Numbered from the stretch's first letter, positions 27,429-36,952 are shown. The stretch is 57,489 bases of DNA from an uncultured Mailhella sp. (GCF_944324615.1 NZ_CALUWY010000012.1:1-57489), one strand, 5' to 3'. Numbers and translations are program-made. Notes: generated by a model not told the origin, from the sequence alone.

Positions 27429-28125
27429 TTGTCATGACATTTTCCCTCATGTATGCTGAAGGCCGTCTCCGTCCTTAACGGAGCGCCCCGGCACTTGCAC
27501 GACAAGTCTGGAGGAAAACTCTCTTTATCAGCGTCAGAGAACGGCATCGCGTTGCTTTGAACAGGACTTCTGCCTTGCGGAAACGCAGGAGGATTTTCAT
27601 GCTTTTGTGAAACTCCGGATCGGAATCGTGTCCATTTGAATAGAGGAATAAAGGAATATCCCGCCGCATGAAGCGCCATGCCCCTCTCCGTGCCTTCCCG
27701 AACGTGCCAGATGAAACGCCCCGGTGCAAAAAAGCGCAACGTTTCCTCCGCACGCTGGAGCATGACGGCTTACGATATCAAAACGCCTTCCTCCTCCGCC
27801 GGAAGGAGAAGGGCACCCTCTTTTCACGATGCGGCAGAACACGGCGGAACATCGTCCTTTCCCCGTTCTCTCCCTGCTCCATGCCCGGCCTTCACGCCGG
27901 CGAACGCGGCAACCTTTTTTCTTCACCCATGGCGTGCCTGCCGCCTCACGCCCCGAAACGTACTCTTTGCCTGCAGCATGATCATGACATGTCGTTTCTC
28001 ATCAAAAGCACCATGCCCGGCCATGAATCATGGCAACGTTCCCCGGCCGTCATGCTGCCTGCCGTCATGACAGTATCATGCCGTCTTCATCATTCACCCC
28101 TGCATTCAACAGGAAGGAGCGTGAC
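27429..28125. other. Long leader/intergenic region of the sigma54 activator gene
   Basis: No supported gene. TCATGACA recurs at 27432-27439, 27982-27989 and 28065-28072, two copies within the palindrome GTCATGAC. This could be an autoregulatory site. The open frames on both strands lack ribosome sites. Confidence 0.45.
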
Positions 28126-29556
28126 ATGGCTGAGTTCAAATCTCTGCTCTATGATTATCTGGATCAGATCCTCGACCTTCTTGACGAGGGCATCTGCATT
28201 ACCGACGTTCGGGGCGTCATCATCTATCTCAACAGGCGTTACGAGGAAATCTCATCCATTTCCCGGGATGTCATGCTCGGAAAAAACGCTCAGGACTTCG
28301 TTCATCAGGGGGTTCTCAACATCATCGTCAATCCTGAAGTCATTCAGACGCAGGAAAAAGTGACCCGTGTCCAGGATACGGACACGGGAAGACGCCTGCT
28401 TCTTGAAGGACATCCCGTTTTCGACGAAACGGGCCGGGCCGTCATGTGCCTTACCTTTGTGCGTGATGAATCATGCATGGCGAATCTTCAGGCCACACTG
28501 CTCAGACAGAAGGAAATCATAGAGACCTTCTCCAAGCTCGATGTGGAAAAAGTCGGCGCAGACAATGAACCCATGGAAATCGTCCAGAGTACGGCCATGC
28601 GGAACATCTACAAAAAGATCTCGCGCATCGCGCTGTCGGACATCCCGGTACTCATTCTGGGAGAAACGGGAACGGGCAAGGACGTCGTTGCAAGGCACAT
28701 TCATCATCTGAGCAGCCGGCAAAGCGGCCCCTTCATCAAGGTGGACTGCGGAAGCATCACGCCTTCGCTCATTGAATCGGAGCTTTTCGGCTATGAGGGC
28801 GGGGCCTTTTCCGGCGCCCTGCACAAGGGAAAGATGGGGCTTATTGAAGCCGCCTCCCACGGCACGCTCTTTCTGGACGAGATAGGGGAACTGCCCCTGT
28901 CCATGCAGACCAAGCTTCTGCGCGTGCTTCAGGACGGGGAAATCCTGCGCATCGGTTCCATATCGCCCAAGAAGGTCGACGTGCGCATTGTTGCCGCCAC
29001 CAACCGCAACCTTGAGGAAGCCGTACAGGCGGGAGAATTCCGCCGGGATCTGTATTACCGGCTGAAGTTCATCGGCATCGAACTGCCGCCCCTGCGGGAC
29101 AGAAAAAGCGAGATCATCCCCATGGCCCACGCCTTTCTGAACTACTACGGCAGAAAATACCGCCGCGAGCTGAACTTTTCCAAGGATGCCGACAAGGCCC
29201 TGCTCTGCTACTCCTGGCCGGGAAACGTGCGGGAGCTCAGGAACATGATACACGGCCTCTCGGTATGCACGGACGGAAAAACCATTGAGGCGGAGGATCT
29301 GCCCTTTGTCGCCCGGGCGGAAAAGGACAGGGACGACGAGCCCGGCCGGATACTGCTTTCCCGCACCTACAAGGAGGCCATGGAAGAGTATGAAAAAAAG
29401 CTGCTCGACGAGGTGCTCTGCGCCTTTTCCTCGGTAAGCGACGCGGCGCGGCACCTGGACATGGACAGAAGCACCCTGTTCCGGAAAATCAAGGCGTGGA
29501 AAAAACGCGGGGTGCTTCTGGGCAAGCGCCATGTGAAGATCGTGGAAAAAACCTAG
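28126..29556 (+). CDS. Sigma54-dependent transcriptional activator (PAS-AAA+-Fis)
   Basis: The ATG at 28126 follows AGGAAGGAG, giving 476 residues. An N-terminal PAS domain (about 8-115) senses a signal. The AAA+ domain has Walker A GETGTGKD at 179-186, Walker B GTLFLDEIGE at 246-255, an R-finger region FRRDLYYRL, and a sigma54-contact loop reading GAFSGA at 226-231 instead of GAFTGA. A Fis-type helix-turn-helix (SVSDAARHLDMDRSTLFRKI) is at the C-terminus. Position opposite the SDR-atoE promoter makes that operon the likely target. The T-to-S change keeps the hydroxyl, so activity is probably retained. Confidence 0.93.
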   Translation: MAEFKSLLYDYLDQILDLLDEGICITDVRGVIIYLNRRYEEISSISRDVMLGKNAQDFVHQGVLNIIVNPEVIQTQEKVTRVQDTDTGRRLLLEGHPVFDETGRAVMCLTFVRDESCMANLQATLLRQKEIIETFSKLDVEKVGADNEPMEIVQSTAMRNIYKKISRIALSDIPVLILGETGTGKDVVARHIHHLSSRQSGPFIKVDCGSITPSLIESELFGYEGGAFSGALHKGKMGLIEAASHGTLFLDEIGELPLSMQTKLLRVLQDGEILRIGSISPKKVDVRIVAATNRNLEEAVQAGEFRRDLYYRLKFIGIELPPLRDRKSEIIPMAHAFLNYYGRKYRRELNFSKDADKALLCYSWPGNVRELRNMIHGLSVCTDGKTIEAEDLPFVARAEKDRDDEPGRILLSRTYKEAMEEYEKKLLDEVLCAFSSVSDAARHLDMDRSTLFRKIKAWKKRGVLLGKRHVKIVEKT

Positions 29557-29749
29557 GCCATGGCCCCGCCTTCCGGCAGTCCTGCGGCGGGAGTATGCCG
29601 CCCGGGCCGCTTCGCGACGCGCCGTTTCCGCACCCGACCGCCCTTCTCGGCCTGCCCGGGTTCATCGCCGCCATGCGTCTGCCCGAAGGCACGGAAAAGG
29701 CCTGACGCGGCAACGCCGTCCCGGTACGCCCGCAACGGGCCGAAGATAC

Positions 29750-29782
29750 AAAAAACGCGCCGGATTGCTCCGGCGCGTTTTT
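29750..29782. terminator. Bidirectional terminator between activator gene and nhaC
   Basis: AAAAACGCGCCGGA pairs with TCCGGCGCGTTTTT around TTGC. Confidence 0.88.
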
Positions 29783-29800
29783 CATGTTGCTTCAGGGAAG

Positions 29801-31246
29801 TTACGCGGCCTTTCCGGCCTTGCGGACGGGCGTGCCGTCCATGCGCCAGATACCGAAGCCGGTGATGGCGCAGACCAGGGAGAAGATGGGCACGAACCAG
29901 TTGAAGAAGGCATAGGGCACGAAGTCATAGGCGCTCACGCCGAGCACGCCAGCAATGTAGAAGGCGTGCACGCTCCACGGCACCAGGGGGCAGCCGATGG
30001 TGCCCGCGTCCTCGCAGGTACGGGAAAGCACCAGGGGGCTGATGTCGGCATTCTTGAAGGAATCGAGGAAGGCGCGGCCGGGCACGATGACGGCCAGCAT
30101 CTGACTGCCGGTGCCGAAGTTGATGAGATACGCGGCGGCCAGGGCGGAGGCCACCAGACGCAGGGCGGATCTGGCGCCCTTGAGAATGGCTTCGAGCAGC
30201 ACTTCGAGCACGCGGGAGCGTTCCAGAATGCCGCCGAAGGCCATGCCGGAGCAGAGCAGCAGCACGGTGGGCATGATGCTCATGAGTCCGCCGCGGGAAA
30301 GCAGCGGATCGAGGTCGGCAATGCCGGTCTTGGACACATAGCCCGAGGTGAGCATGGTGGCCAGCTTGTTGAAGGGCACGCCTTCGGCAACGGCAATGAC
30401 CATGGCCGCGAGCAGGCACACCAGCATGACGGGAAGCACGGGGTAACGGCGGTAGGCCAGCACGATCATGAGCACCGGGGGAATGAAGGCCACCGGGCCG
30501 AGGCTGAAGTTGGCCTCAAGGCCGGTGAGGATGGCGTTCAGGCTGTCCAGAGAGGCGCTCTGCTGCGCCGCCACGGAACTGCCGAGCACGGTGTAGGCCA
30601 CGCCCGCCAAGATGAAGGCCGGAATGGTGGTCCAGAGCATGGACATGACGTGGGAGAAGAGCGGCACTTCACACACCGAGGCGGTGATGTTGGTGGAGTC
30701 GGACACGGGGGACATCTTGTCGCCGAGATACGCGCCGGAGACAATGGCGCCCACGGTCATGTACGCAGGGTAATCCAGAGCCTGCCCCACGCCGAGAAGC
30801 GCCACGCCTATGGTGCCCATGGTGCCGAAGGATGTGCCCGTGGCCACCGAGGCCACGGAACAGAGCACCATGGCCGAAAGCAGGAAGTGTTCGGGAGCGA
30901 TGAGCTTGAGGCCCCAGTAGATGATGGCGGGGATGGTGCCCGAGGCCAGCCATGCGGCGATGATCATGCCCACCATGGCCAGAATGGCAATGGCTATCTG
31001 TATGCGGCCGAGGGCCTCGAACATGCCGTCCTGAAGGTCCTCCCACCTGTAGCCCGTCTTCATGGCCATGACCGAAGCCAGGGCCACGGCGCCGAGCAGG
31101 GGCAGCACCGGGGGCCTCACGCCCACCACGAGGGTGCCGTACAGGATCATGGCTACAGGCAGCACCAGCGACAGCGTTGCCCACCAAAGCGATGGTTTCT
31201 TTCCTTGCGTCTCCATCTGCGTTCCTTGTGGTAAAAATTCTTCCAT
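29801..31246 (-). CDS. nhaC: Na+/H+ antiporter, NhaC family
   Basis: The protein has 481 residues from the ATG at 31246 (a GGGGGCGGGT purine stretch upstream). An alternative ATG at 31216, with AAGGA six bases before it, would give 471. About 11-12 hydrophobic segments are present. NhaC features include ATGTSFGTMGTIGVALLGVG and GAYLGDKMSPVSDSTNI, where the charged/polar residues line the ion path, and CEDAGTIGCPLVPWSVHAFY near the end. The family exchanges Na+ for H+, and some members carry malate/lactate. The neighbouring dehydrogenase gene makes a 2-hydroxyacid link possible, by inference only. Confidence 0.92.
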   Translation of the reverse strand: MEEFLPQGTQMETQGKKPSLWWATLSLVLPVAMILYGTLVVGVRPPVLPLLGAVALASVMAMKTGYRWEDLQDGMFEALGRIQIAIAILAMVGMIIAAWLASGTIPAIIYWGLKLIAPEHFLLSAMVLCSVASVATGTSFGTMGTIGVALLGVGQALDYPAYMTVGAIVSGAYLGDKMSPVSDSTNITASVCEVPLFSHVMSMLWTTIPAFILAGVAYTVLGSSVAAQQSASLDSLNAILTGLEANFSLGPVAFIPPVLMIVLAYRRYPVLPVMLVCLLAAMVIAVAEGVPFNKLATMLTSGYVSKTGIADLDPLLSRGGLMSIMPTVLLLCSGMAFGGILERSRVLEVLLEAILKGARSALRLVASALAAAYLINFGTGSQMLAVIVPGRAFLDSFKNADISPLVLSRTCEDAGTIGCPLVPWSVHAFYIAGVLGVSAYDFVPYAFFNWFVPIFSLVCAITGFGIWRMDGTPVRKAGKAA

Positions 31247-31305
31247 ACCCGCCCCCTTCCGGGGCTCTCCTCTATGCCGGGGCAAAGCGCGCGGCGCCCT
31301 GCCGG

Positions 31306-32292
31306 TTATGCGGAAACCTCAAGCCGGGTGGGTCTGCCGGCCTTCATGTCCAGAAGGCTTTCAATGCCGCAGTCCACCATGCTCACAATGGATTCTTCCG
31401 TATAGAAGGCCATGTGCTGGGTAAGCACCACGTTGGGGAACTGACGCAGATACACCATGTCCTTGTTTCTGAGAATGTCGGTCTTTCTGTCGGCGTGATA
31501 GATGCCCTGCTCGTTCACGAACACGTCCATGGCCAGAGAGCCTATCTTTTCCGTTTCAATGCCCTCGGTCACGGCGTCGATGTCCATGAGTTCACCCCGG
31601 GCGGTGTTGATGAGAATGACGCCGTCCTTCATGCGGGAAAGACTTTCGCGGTTCACCATGCGCCGGGTTTCCGGCGTGGCGGGCACATGGAAGGTGATGA
31701 TGTCGCTTTCCCGGTACAGGGTGTCGAGATCCACAAAGGTGGCATAGGGGCGCAGATTTTCGCACTCCACAAGGTTGTAGGCCAGAATGCGGCATCCGAA
31801 ACCGGCAAGGGCACGGATGACGGCGGCGCCGATGCTGCCCGTGCCCACCACGCCCACGGTCTGCCGGCGCAGGCTGCGGCCCATGAGTCCGTAAAGGGAA
31901 TAGTCGTTCACCTGCTGCCGCCACATGGCGGGCTTGTAGCGGCGGAGCACCATGAGCATGAGCATGATGGTGAAGTCGGCCACGGCGTCGGGCGGATAGG
32001 AGGCGTGGCTCACGCGTATGCCCGCTTCCTTTGCCGCGGCAAGGTCGATATGGTCCACGCCTATGGTGCGGGTGGACACATAGCCCACGCCCATGGCCCG
32101 GAGCGCGTTCAGAAGCTCCCGGTCAAGACGGCTGCGGCCCAGGGTGGACACGGCCTCGCACCCTTCGGCAGAGGAAAGGGTGTCCATGGAAAGGTTGCCT
32201 TCCACCAGGCGGAGGTTCACGTCGAGGGTGCGGGAAAGGCGGTCAAGCTCCGCCCGTTCATCGCTGCTGACTTCAAACACGGCGATATTCAT
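31306..32292 (-). CDS. D-isomer-specific 2-hydroxyacid dehydrogenase (D-lactate type)
   Basis: The 328-residue enzyme has the NAD motif GVVGTGSIG near 145-153. The catalytic residues are visible as Arg in NTARGELMD, Glu in DVFVNEQGI and His in LTQHMAF. STRTIGVDHID near 75 is typical of the D-lactate dehydrogenase/FldH/VanH branch. It reduces a 2-keto acid to the D-hydroxy acid with NADH. It sits between a DUF554 gene (34 bp upstream) and nhaC (about 60 bp downstream), all on the minus strand, so cotranscription is likely. Pyruvate or an aryl-pyruvate could be the substrate. Confidence 0.92.
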   Translation of the reverse strand: MNIAVFEVSSDERAELDRLSRTLDVNLRLVEGNLSMDTLSSAEGCEAVSTLGRSRLDRELLNALRAMGVGYVSTRTIGVDHIDLAAAKEAGIRVSHASYPPDAVADFTIMLMLMVLRRYKPAMWRQQVNDYSLYGLMGRSLRRQTVGVVGTGSIGAAVIRALAGFGCRILAYNLVECENLRPYATFVDLDTLYRESDIITFHVPATPETRRMVNRESLSRMKDGVILINTARGELMDIDAVTEGIETEKIGSLAMDVFVNEQGIYHADRKTDILRNKDMVYLRQFPNVVLTQHMAFYTEESIVSMVDCGIESLLDMKAGRPTRLEVSA

Positions 32293-32325
32293 GGCAAGTA
32301 CTCCCTTGGGATGAAGAAACGCGGC

Positions 32326-33006
32326 CTACAGAAACGTGACCGCAAGGCCGTAGAGAATCACGCTGACAAAGAGCGCGGGCAGCATGTTCAGCGTTTTGCA
32401 GTCTTTGATGCGCAGCATGGACACGCCGGAAACAAGGATGAGTATGCCGCCCACGATGGAAACTTCGGTGAGAAGATCGCGCGGCACGAAGGAACCGAGC
32501 CACAGCCCGAGAAGGTATAAGGAACCCTGCCAGCAGAAGAGCACCGGCGCGGCAAAGGCTATGCCCAGGCCGTAGGTGGAGGCCAGCACCATGGAAGTGA
32601 CGAAATCCAGCGTGGCGTTGGTGAAGAGGAAGGTGTGATTGTTGTGCACCGCGCTCTCTATGGGGCCGAGAATGGACAGTGTGCCTATGCAGAAAAGCAG
32701 TATGGCCGTGGCAAGGCCGCGCCCGAGATCGGAACTGCCCATGCGCCGGGCAAAGTTCTGGAACTTGCCGTCCCAGTCCCACACTGCACCGAGAAAACTC
32801 CCGAGCGCCATGCTCAGGATGAAAAGCACCGGATAATGGCTGTTGGGCATGTTGGAGACCACGGCGTTCACGCCTATGGCCACGGCGGAAAAGCCCATGG
32901 CATCGAAAAGCGCATGCTGATATTTTTCCTTGATGCCCTTGCGGAGCACGCTTCCGAGCACACTTCCGCAAAGTATGGCCGCCGTATTGACTATGGTACC
33001 TATCAT
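32326..33006 (-). CDS. DUF554 integral membrane protein
   Basis: The start at 33006 has GGAGGAAAC upstream; the longer frame is GC-rich noise. The 226 residues begin MIGTIVNTAAILCGSVLG, a classic DUF554 (YdfK/YqgA) opening. Six or seven hydrophobic segments follow, with GPIESAVHNNHTFLFTNATL in the middle. The molecular function of the family is unknown. It is the first gene of a probable operon with the dehydrogenase and nhaC. Confidence 0.9.
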   Translation of the reverse strand: MIGTIVNTAAILCGSVLGSVLRKGIKEKYQHALFDAMGFSAVAIGVNAVVSNMPNSHYPVLFILSMALGSFLGAVWDWDGKFQNFARRMGSSDLGRGLATAILLFCIGTLSILGPIESAVHNNHTFLFTNATLDFVTSMVLASTYGLGIAFAAPVLFCWQGSLYLLGLWLGSFVPRDLLTEVSIVGGILILVSGVSMLRIKDCKTLNMLPALFVSVILYGLAVTFL

Positions 33007-33260
33007 GTTTCCTCCGGTCAGGTGTTTCTGCATACCATAAATAACGCCAGGACGTAAGCCCTCCCCCGGGGTGCGGCGCGAGGCGCGGCATTGCCAAGGC
33101 GCGCGGCTTCCTATACAAGAAGGGCGCATCGTCCTTCTCTGCGCCGCCCCCCCGGGGAAAGGCATTGACATGGGCGGAAGGCAATGAAATTCTTTTCCCG
33201 CGCCCCTTCCCCGCGGCATGTCATGCCGTGGCAACGGCGTGCGGAAACGGGAGACATGTT

Positions 33261-33839
33261 ATGCGCAAACTTCTTATATCCTGCCTGCTGCTCGCGGCCG
33301 CCCTCGTGTTCGGCCCCGCCTGCCAGGCTCAAGCTGGAGGAAAAACCATGGTCACGCTTCAGACCACCAAGGGCGACATCGTCCTGGAACTCGATGCCGA
33401 AAAGGCTCCCAACACCACCAGGAACTTTCTGGAATATGTGAAGTCCGGCTTCTACGACGGCACCATCTTCCACCGCGTCATTCCCGGCTTCATGATTCAG
33501 GGCGGCGGCTTCGACAAGAACATGGTGCAGAAGAGCACCCGCGAACCCATTGAAAACGAAGCCAACAACGGCCTGAAGAACGACACCTACACCATCGCCA
33601 TGGCCCGCACCCAGGCCCCCCATTCCGCCACGGCGCAGTTCTTCATCAACGTGGCCAACAACAGCTTCCTCAACTTCACCGCTCCCACCATGCAGGGCTG
33701 GGGCTATGCCGTGTTCGGCAAGGTGGTGAAGGGCCAGGATGTGGTGGATGCCATCGCCAAGGTGCCCACCACCTCTCACTATCCGCATCAGGATGTGCCG
33801 GTGGAACCTGTCATCATCAAGAAGGCCGTCATCGACTGA
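33261..33839 (+). CDS. Peptidyl-prolyl cis-trans isomerase (cyclophilin), exported form
   Basis: From ATG 33261 (CGGGAG upstream) the protein has 192 residues. A signal peptide ends after QAQA (residue 25). The isomerase domain contains [15 protein letters not shown] with the catalytic Arg, and [15 protein letters not shown] second ATG at residue 30 (33348) has its own GGAGG, so a cytosolic PpiB-like isoform may be made from the same gene. The enzyme speeds prolyl isomerisation during folding. It is monocistronic with a terminator 20 bp after the stop. Confidence 0.94.
   Translation: MRKLLISCLLLAAALVFGPACQAQAGGKTMVTLQTTKGDIVLELDAEKAPNTTRNFLEYVKSGFYDGTIFHRVIPGFMIQGGGFDKNMVQKSTREPIENEANNGLKNDTYTIAMARTQAPHSATAQFFINVANNSFLNFTAPTMQGWGYAVFGKVVKGQDVVDAIAKVPTTSHYPHQDVPVEPVIIKKAVID
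33336..33350 (+). promoter_or_regulatory. Internal ribosome site and ATG inside the cyclophilin gene
   Basis: GGAGG (33336-33340) precedes the in-frame ATG at 33348 by seven bases, better than the outer site. Initiation here removes exactly the signal peptide and leaves the full catalytic domain. Confidence 0.6.
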
Positions 33840-33858
33840 GCCTTCCCCCGCTGAAAGA

Positions 33859-33891
33859 AAAAGCCCCGGAGAAATCCGGGGCTTTTTTTAT
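33859..33891 (+). terminator. Terminator of the cyclophilin gene
   Basis: AAGCCCCGGA and TCCGGGGCTT form the stem around GAAA, followed by a T run. Confidence 0.9.
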
Positions 33892-33939
33892 GCGTCATAT
33901 CAGAAAAGGCGCTTTCCGTACCTGACGGCGTGCAGAACG

Positions 33940-34233
33940 TCAGTCCTTCCGTTCCTTATGGGAAACATCCGCCTCTTTCTCCCCGTTCTGCCCCGCAGGA
34001 GGCGCAAAGAGCACGGCCGCAAAGGTGCGCACGGCTTCCGCCGCCTGCGCGGCGTACCATTTCAGCGGCCGGGGGAAGAGCAGCACGGCAAAGAGCATGG
34101 TCAGCCCCATCAGGGCAAAGGCCTGCACGAGCACGGCAAAAGCCATGCACAGAAGCGCAACGGCCAGCACCGCGCAGAGCACAAGGGCAAGGGAACGCCC
34201 CAGCCGGACGGAAAATTCACGCATCTTTTCCAT
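33940..34233 (-). CDS. Small membrane protein at the end of the P-type ATPase operon
   Basis: The 97 residues contain two hydrophobic segments (about 13-33 and 38-56) and a charged C-terminal tail ending in EKEADVSHKERKD. No family is recognised. It starts three bases after the HMA-domain gene and is the last gene of the operon, so a role in the same transport complex is likely by context only. No Cys or His cluster for metal binding is seen. Confidence 0.75.
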   Translation of the reverse strand: MEKMREFSVRLGRSLALVLCAVLAVALLCMAFAVLVQAFALMGLTMLFAVLLFPRPLKWYAAQAAEAVRTFAAVLFAPPAGQNGEKEADVSHKERKD

Positions 34234-34236
34234 AGT

Positions 34237-34701
34237 CTACCACAGCATTTTTCTGTGCGCGGCCATGTGCTGGAGCGAGGCCAGCGTAAAGACCGCGCCG
34301 CTTATGCGGTGCAGGGCCCCCATGCCGGAAACGGCCCCGGCAAGGGAAAGAGGAAGGGAAACCAGCATGACGCGCCCTGCAAGGCGCGAGGCGCGGCGGG
34401 AAAGCAGCATGTCCGCCAGAGAGCGGACGCCCTCCGCCCCGTTCTTTTTCCCGTCCTTCACGGGCAGCAGGGCCGCACCCTGCTGCGCCAGTTCCAGAAG
34501 ATCCTCACGGCTCAGCTTTTCCGTATCATAGACAATAAGCAGGGAACCTGTCACGGGGTTGGCGGAAACGTTCTCCACCCCCTCCACGCCGCGGACAAAG
34601 GCGGAAACCGTTTCCGCAAGGGCGGCATTCTTCAGCGCAGGATGGCGGAGCCGCACGCGGCCGTCGATGAAACTTGTGATGCAGTCGGTGACGGAAAGCA
34701 T
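34237..34701 (-). CDS. HMA-like domain protein with membrane tail
   Basis: The 154-residue protein starts at 34701, one base after the ATPase stop, with GGAGGG upstream. Residues 8-75 have the ferredoxin-like HMA layout (DGRVRLRHPALKNAAL and NPVTGSLLIVYD) but lack the CxxC metal motif. A hydrophobic region follows near 110-140 and ends with His residues (HRISG, QHMAAHRK). The same CxxC-less HMA form is at the N-terminus of the ATPase next door. It may be a docking or regulatory partner of the ATPase. Confidence 0.85.
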   Translation of the reverse strand: MLSVTDCITSFIDGRVRLRHPALKNAALAETVSAFVRGVEGVENVSANPVTGSLLIVYDTEKLSREDLLELAQQGAALLPVKDGKKNGAEGVRSLADMLLSRRASRLAGRVMLVSLPLSLAGAVSGMGALHRISGAVFTLASLQHMAAHRKMLW

Positions 34702-34702
34702 A

Positions 34703-36769
34703 TCATTTCCCTCCGGGCAGGGCCGGGCGCATGGCGTTGAGGGACACGCCCAGCGTGGTGAGATTGTGGAATACCGCCGAAAGTCCGGGCCGGAGCAGGC
34801 CGGTAAGCCCGCCGAACAAAAAGACGGAATTCAGGACCATGGTGGCCGTGAAATTGACGTGGATGCGGCGCATGGCTCCCCTGCCGAGTTCCAGAGCCGT
34901 GACGAGTTCCTTCAGGGAACCGCCCATGAGCACCACGTCGGCCACTTCGCGGGCCAGGTCGGCCCCGTCGCGCAGGGTGACGCCCACATCGGCCGAGGAA
35001 AGGGCCGGGGAATCGTTGATGCCGTCGCCCAGCATGAGCACGGTGCGGCCGGACTGCCGGAGTTCCCGCACCACGCGGGCCTTGTCCTCCGGGAGCACCT
35101 GGGCGCGGAATTCGGTGATGCCGAGCCCTGCCGCCACTACGGAGGCGGTGCGCACATCGTCGCCGGTGAGCATGAGCACATGGGCAATGCCCATGTCGCG
35201 CAGGCGCCGGACAAGTTCCGGACTTTCCGGCCGTATGGGGTCCTCCATGGCAATGATGCCCGCAATGCCGCCGTCCACGGCAAGATAGAGCAGCGAATAC
35301 CCTTCGCGGGAAAGCGCGGCGATATGCTCCTCCATGGGGGTAAGATCCACCCCTTCATCCTGGGCGATATAGTGGCGGCTGCCCAGAAGCACGCGCCTGC
35401 CCCTCCACTGGGAGGCTATGCCGTGGGCCACCACATATTCCACCTCGGTATGCTCCTCCGCGTGGCGCAGGTTGCGCTTTTCCGCACCGTGCACCACGGC
35501 GCGCGCCACGGGATGGGGGAAATGCTCCTCCAGACAGGCGGAAAGGCGGAGCACCTCATCGGCCTCGAAGCCCGGGGCGGGCACCACGCGGGCCACTTCC
35601 GGCCGCGACTGCGTGAGCGTGCCCGTCTTGTCGAAGACCACGGTATCCACGGAGGCAAGCGCCTCAAGAAAACGCCCGCCCTTGACCATGACCTTGTGCT
35701 TCACGCCTTCGTTCATGGCCGCAAGGATGGCAAGGGGCGTGGCAAGGCGCAGGGCGCAGGAATAATCCACCAGCAGCACGGAGGCCGCCCGCGTGAGACT
35801 GCGCGTGAAAAGCCACACCAGGCCCGCCAGCGCAAAGGTGAAGGGCACGGCCCTGTCGGCCAGCTTCTCGAAGCGCCCCTGTATGCCCGCCTTCAGCTGT
35901 TCGCTGTTTTCGATGAAGCGCACGATCTGCTGCATGCGCGTATCTTTGCCGATGCTCGTGGGATGCACATGGATTTCCCCGTCCTCCACCACGGTGCCCG
36001 CGTACACGGAAGCGCCCTGCGTGCGCATGACGCCCATGGGTTCCCCGGTCATGGAGGATTCGTTCACGAGCGCCGTGCCCCGGACCACCACGCCGTCCAC
36101 GGGAACGGCGGAACCGGCGCGCACGGTGACAAGGTCGGAGGCCTTCAGCTCGGAAAAGGGGATGAGCATCTCCTCCCCGTCGCGCTGCACCCACACCCTG
36201 TCCACCTGCAGCGCCAGGTGTGAGGCCAGATTTTCCAGCGACTTCTTCTGCGTATAGCGCTCCAGCGCATCGCCGAAGCCCAGAAGAAGCGTGAGCAGTC
36301 CCACGGTGCGGAAGTCGCGCCGGAGCAGGGAAACGGCAATGGCCGCCCCGTCCAGCGCGTCCACATCCATTCTCCCGCGGGAAAGGGAGGCGACGCAGCG
36401 CCGCAGGTAGGGCAGCGCGCCGGAAAAGGCCGTGACCATGTTCACGGCCACGGGCAGAAGCGGCCGCAGAAAAAGATAGCGGAAAAAGGGAAACAGGCCG
36501 GGGCGGCCCTCCGCCCTGCCCGTATCCCGGACAAGGGGTTTTTCCGCCGTGCAGGGCGCGCCGTTCAGAAAAAGGCAGGCACGGGAAAGCGTGCCCTCGT
36601 CGCGGTAGACAAGCAGCACGCTCCCGGTGCGCGGGTTGACGCGCACGCCCTCCACGCCGTCGACGGCGTCCAGACCGTCGGCCAGAGCCTCCGCCGTGCG
36701 CGGCCCGAAACGCTGCTCACAGCGCAGCCTGGCGCGGCCCGGAATGCGATGGACCAGAACAAACTTCAT
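34703..36769 (-). CDS. P1B-type heavy-metal ATPase with DYSC instead of CPC
   Basis: The 688-residue P-type ATPase has an N-terminal HMA-like domain without CxxC, the actuator TGEP at 241-244, the phosphorylation motif DKTGTLT at 380-386, and a later GDGIND hinge. The membrane metal site, normally CPC, reads DYSCALRLATP (335 onward). This variant resembles the CtpC-like Mn/Zn branch as I remember it; an alignment would settle it. A PacL-like protein is encoded upstream, as for CtpC. Transport of a transition metal out of the cytoplasm is likely. A Fur-like operator at 37298-37316 controls the operon. Confidence 0.92.
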   Translation of the reverse strand: MKFVLVHRIPGRARLRCEQRFGPRTAEALADGLDAVDGVEGVRVNPRTGSVLLVYRDEGTLSRACLFLNGAPCTAEKPLVRDTGRAEGRPGLFPFFRYLFLRPLLPVAVNMVTAFSGALPYLRRCVASLSRGRMDVDALDGAAIAVSLLRRDFRTVGLLTLLLGFGDALERYTQKKSLENLASHLALQVDRVWVQRDGEEMLIPFSELKASDLVTVRAGSAVPVDGVVVRGTALVNESSMTGEPMGVMRTQGASVYAGTVVEDGEIHVHPTSIGKDTRMQQIVRFIENSEQLKAGIQGRFEKLADRAVPFTFALAGLVWLFTRSLTRAASVLLVDYSCALRLATPLAILAAMNEGVKHKVMVKGGRFLEALASVDTVVFDKTGTLTQSRPEVARVVPAPGFEADEVLRLSACLEEHFPHPVARAVVHGAEKRNLRHAEEHTEVEYVVAHGIASQWRGRRVLLGSRHYIAQDEGVDLTPMEEHIAALSREGYSLLYLAVDGGIAGIIAMEDPIRPESPELVRRLRDMGIAHVLMLTGDDVRTASVVAAGLGITEFRAQVLPEDKARVVRELRQSGRTVLMLGDGINDSPALSSADVGVTLRDGADLAREVADVVLMGGSLKELVTALELGRGAMRRIHVNFTATMVLNSVFLFGGLTGLLRPGLSAVFHNLTTLGVSLNAMRPALPGGK

Positions 36770-36890
36770 GCAATCTCCCGGATGGAGCGGGCACGCTCCG
36801 GCCGCACAAGCAGCCGCATGCCCGGCGATGCGCCGCCCTGAAACACAAGGCGGCGCTTCTGCGACAAAGGGCGACCTCCGGCCGCCCTCG

Positions 36891-36934
36891 AAAAAAACGC
36901 CCCGGCCCTTTCCGCAGAAAAAGCGCCGGGCCGG
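36891..36934 (-). terminator. Terminator/attenuator between PacL-like gene and ATPase gene
   Basis: On the minus strand CCGGCCC (36928-36934) pairs with GGGCCGG (36902-36908), followed by GCG and seven T. It should reduce read-through into the ATPase gene and so favour the small protein. Confidence 0.65.
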
Positions 36935-36952
36935 ACTGCCTTTTTCAGAACA

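Noticed and set aside
29765..31234. Long plus-strand open frame opposite nhaC
   Set aside because: It is Gly/His/Glu-rich low-complexity translation of the antisense strand of a clear membrane transporter, with no ribosome site.
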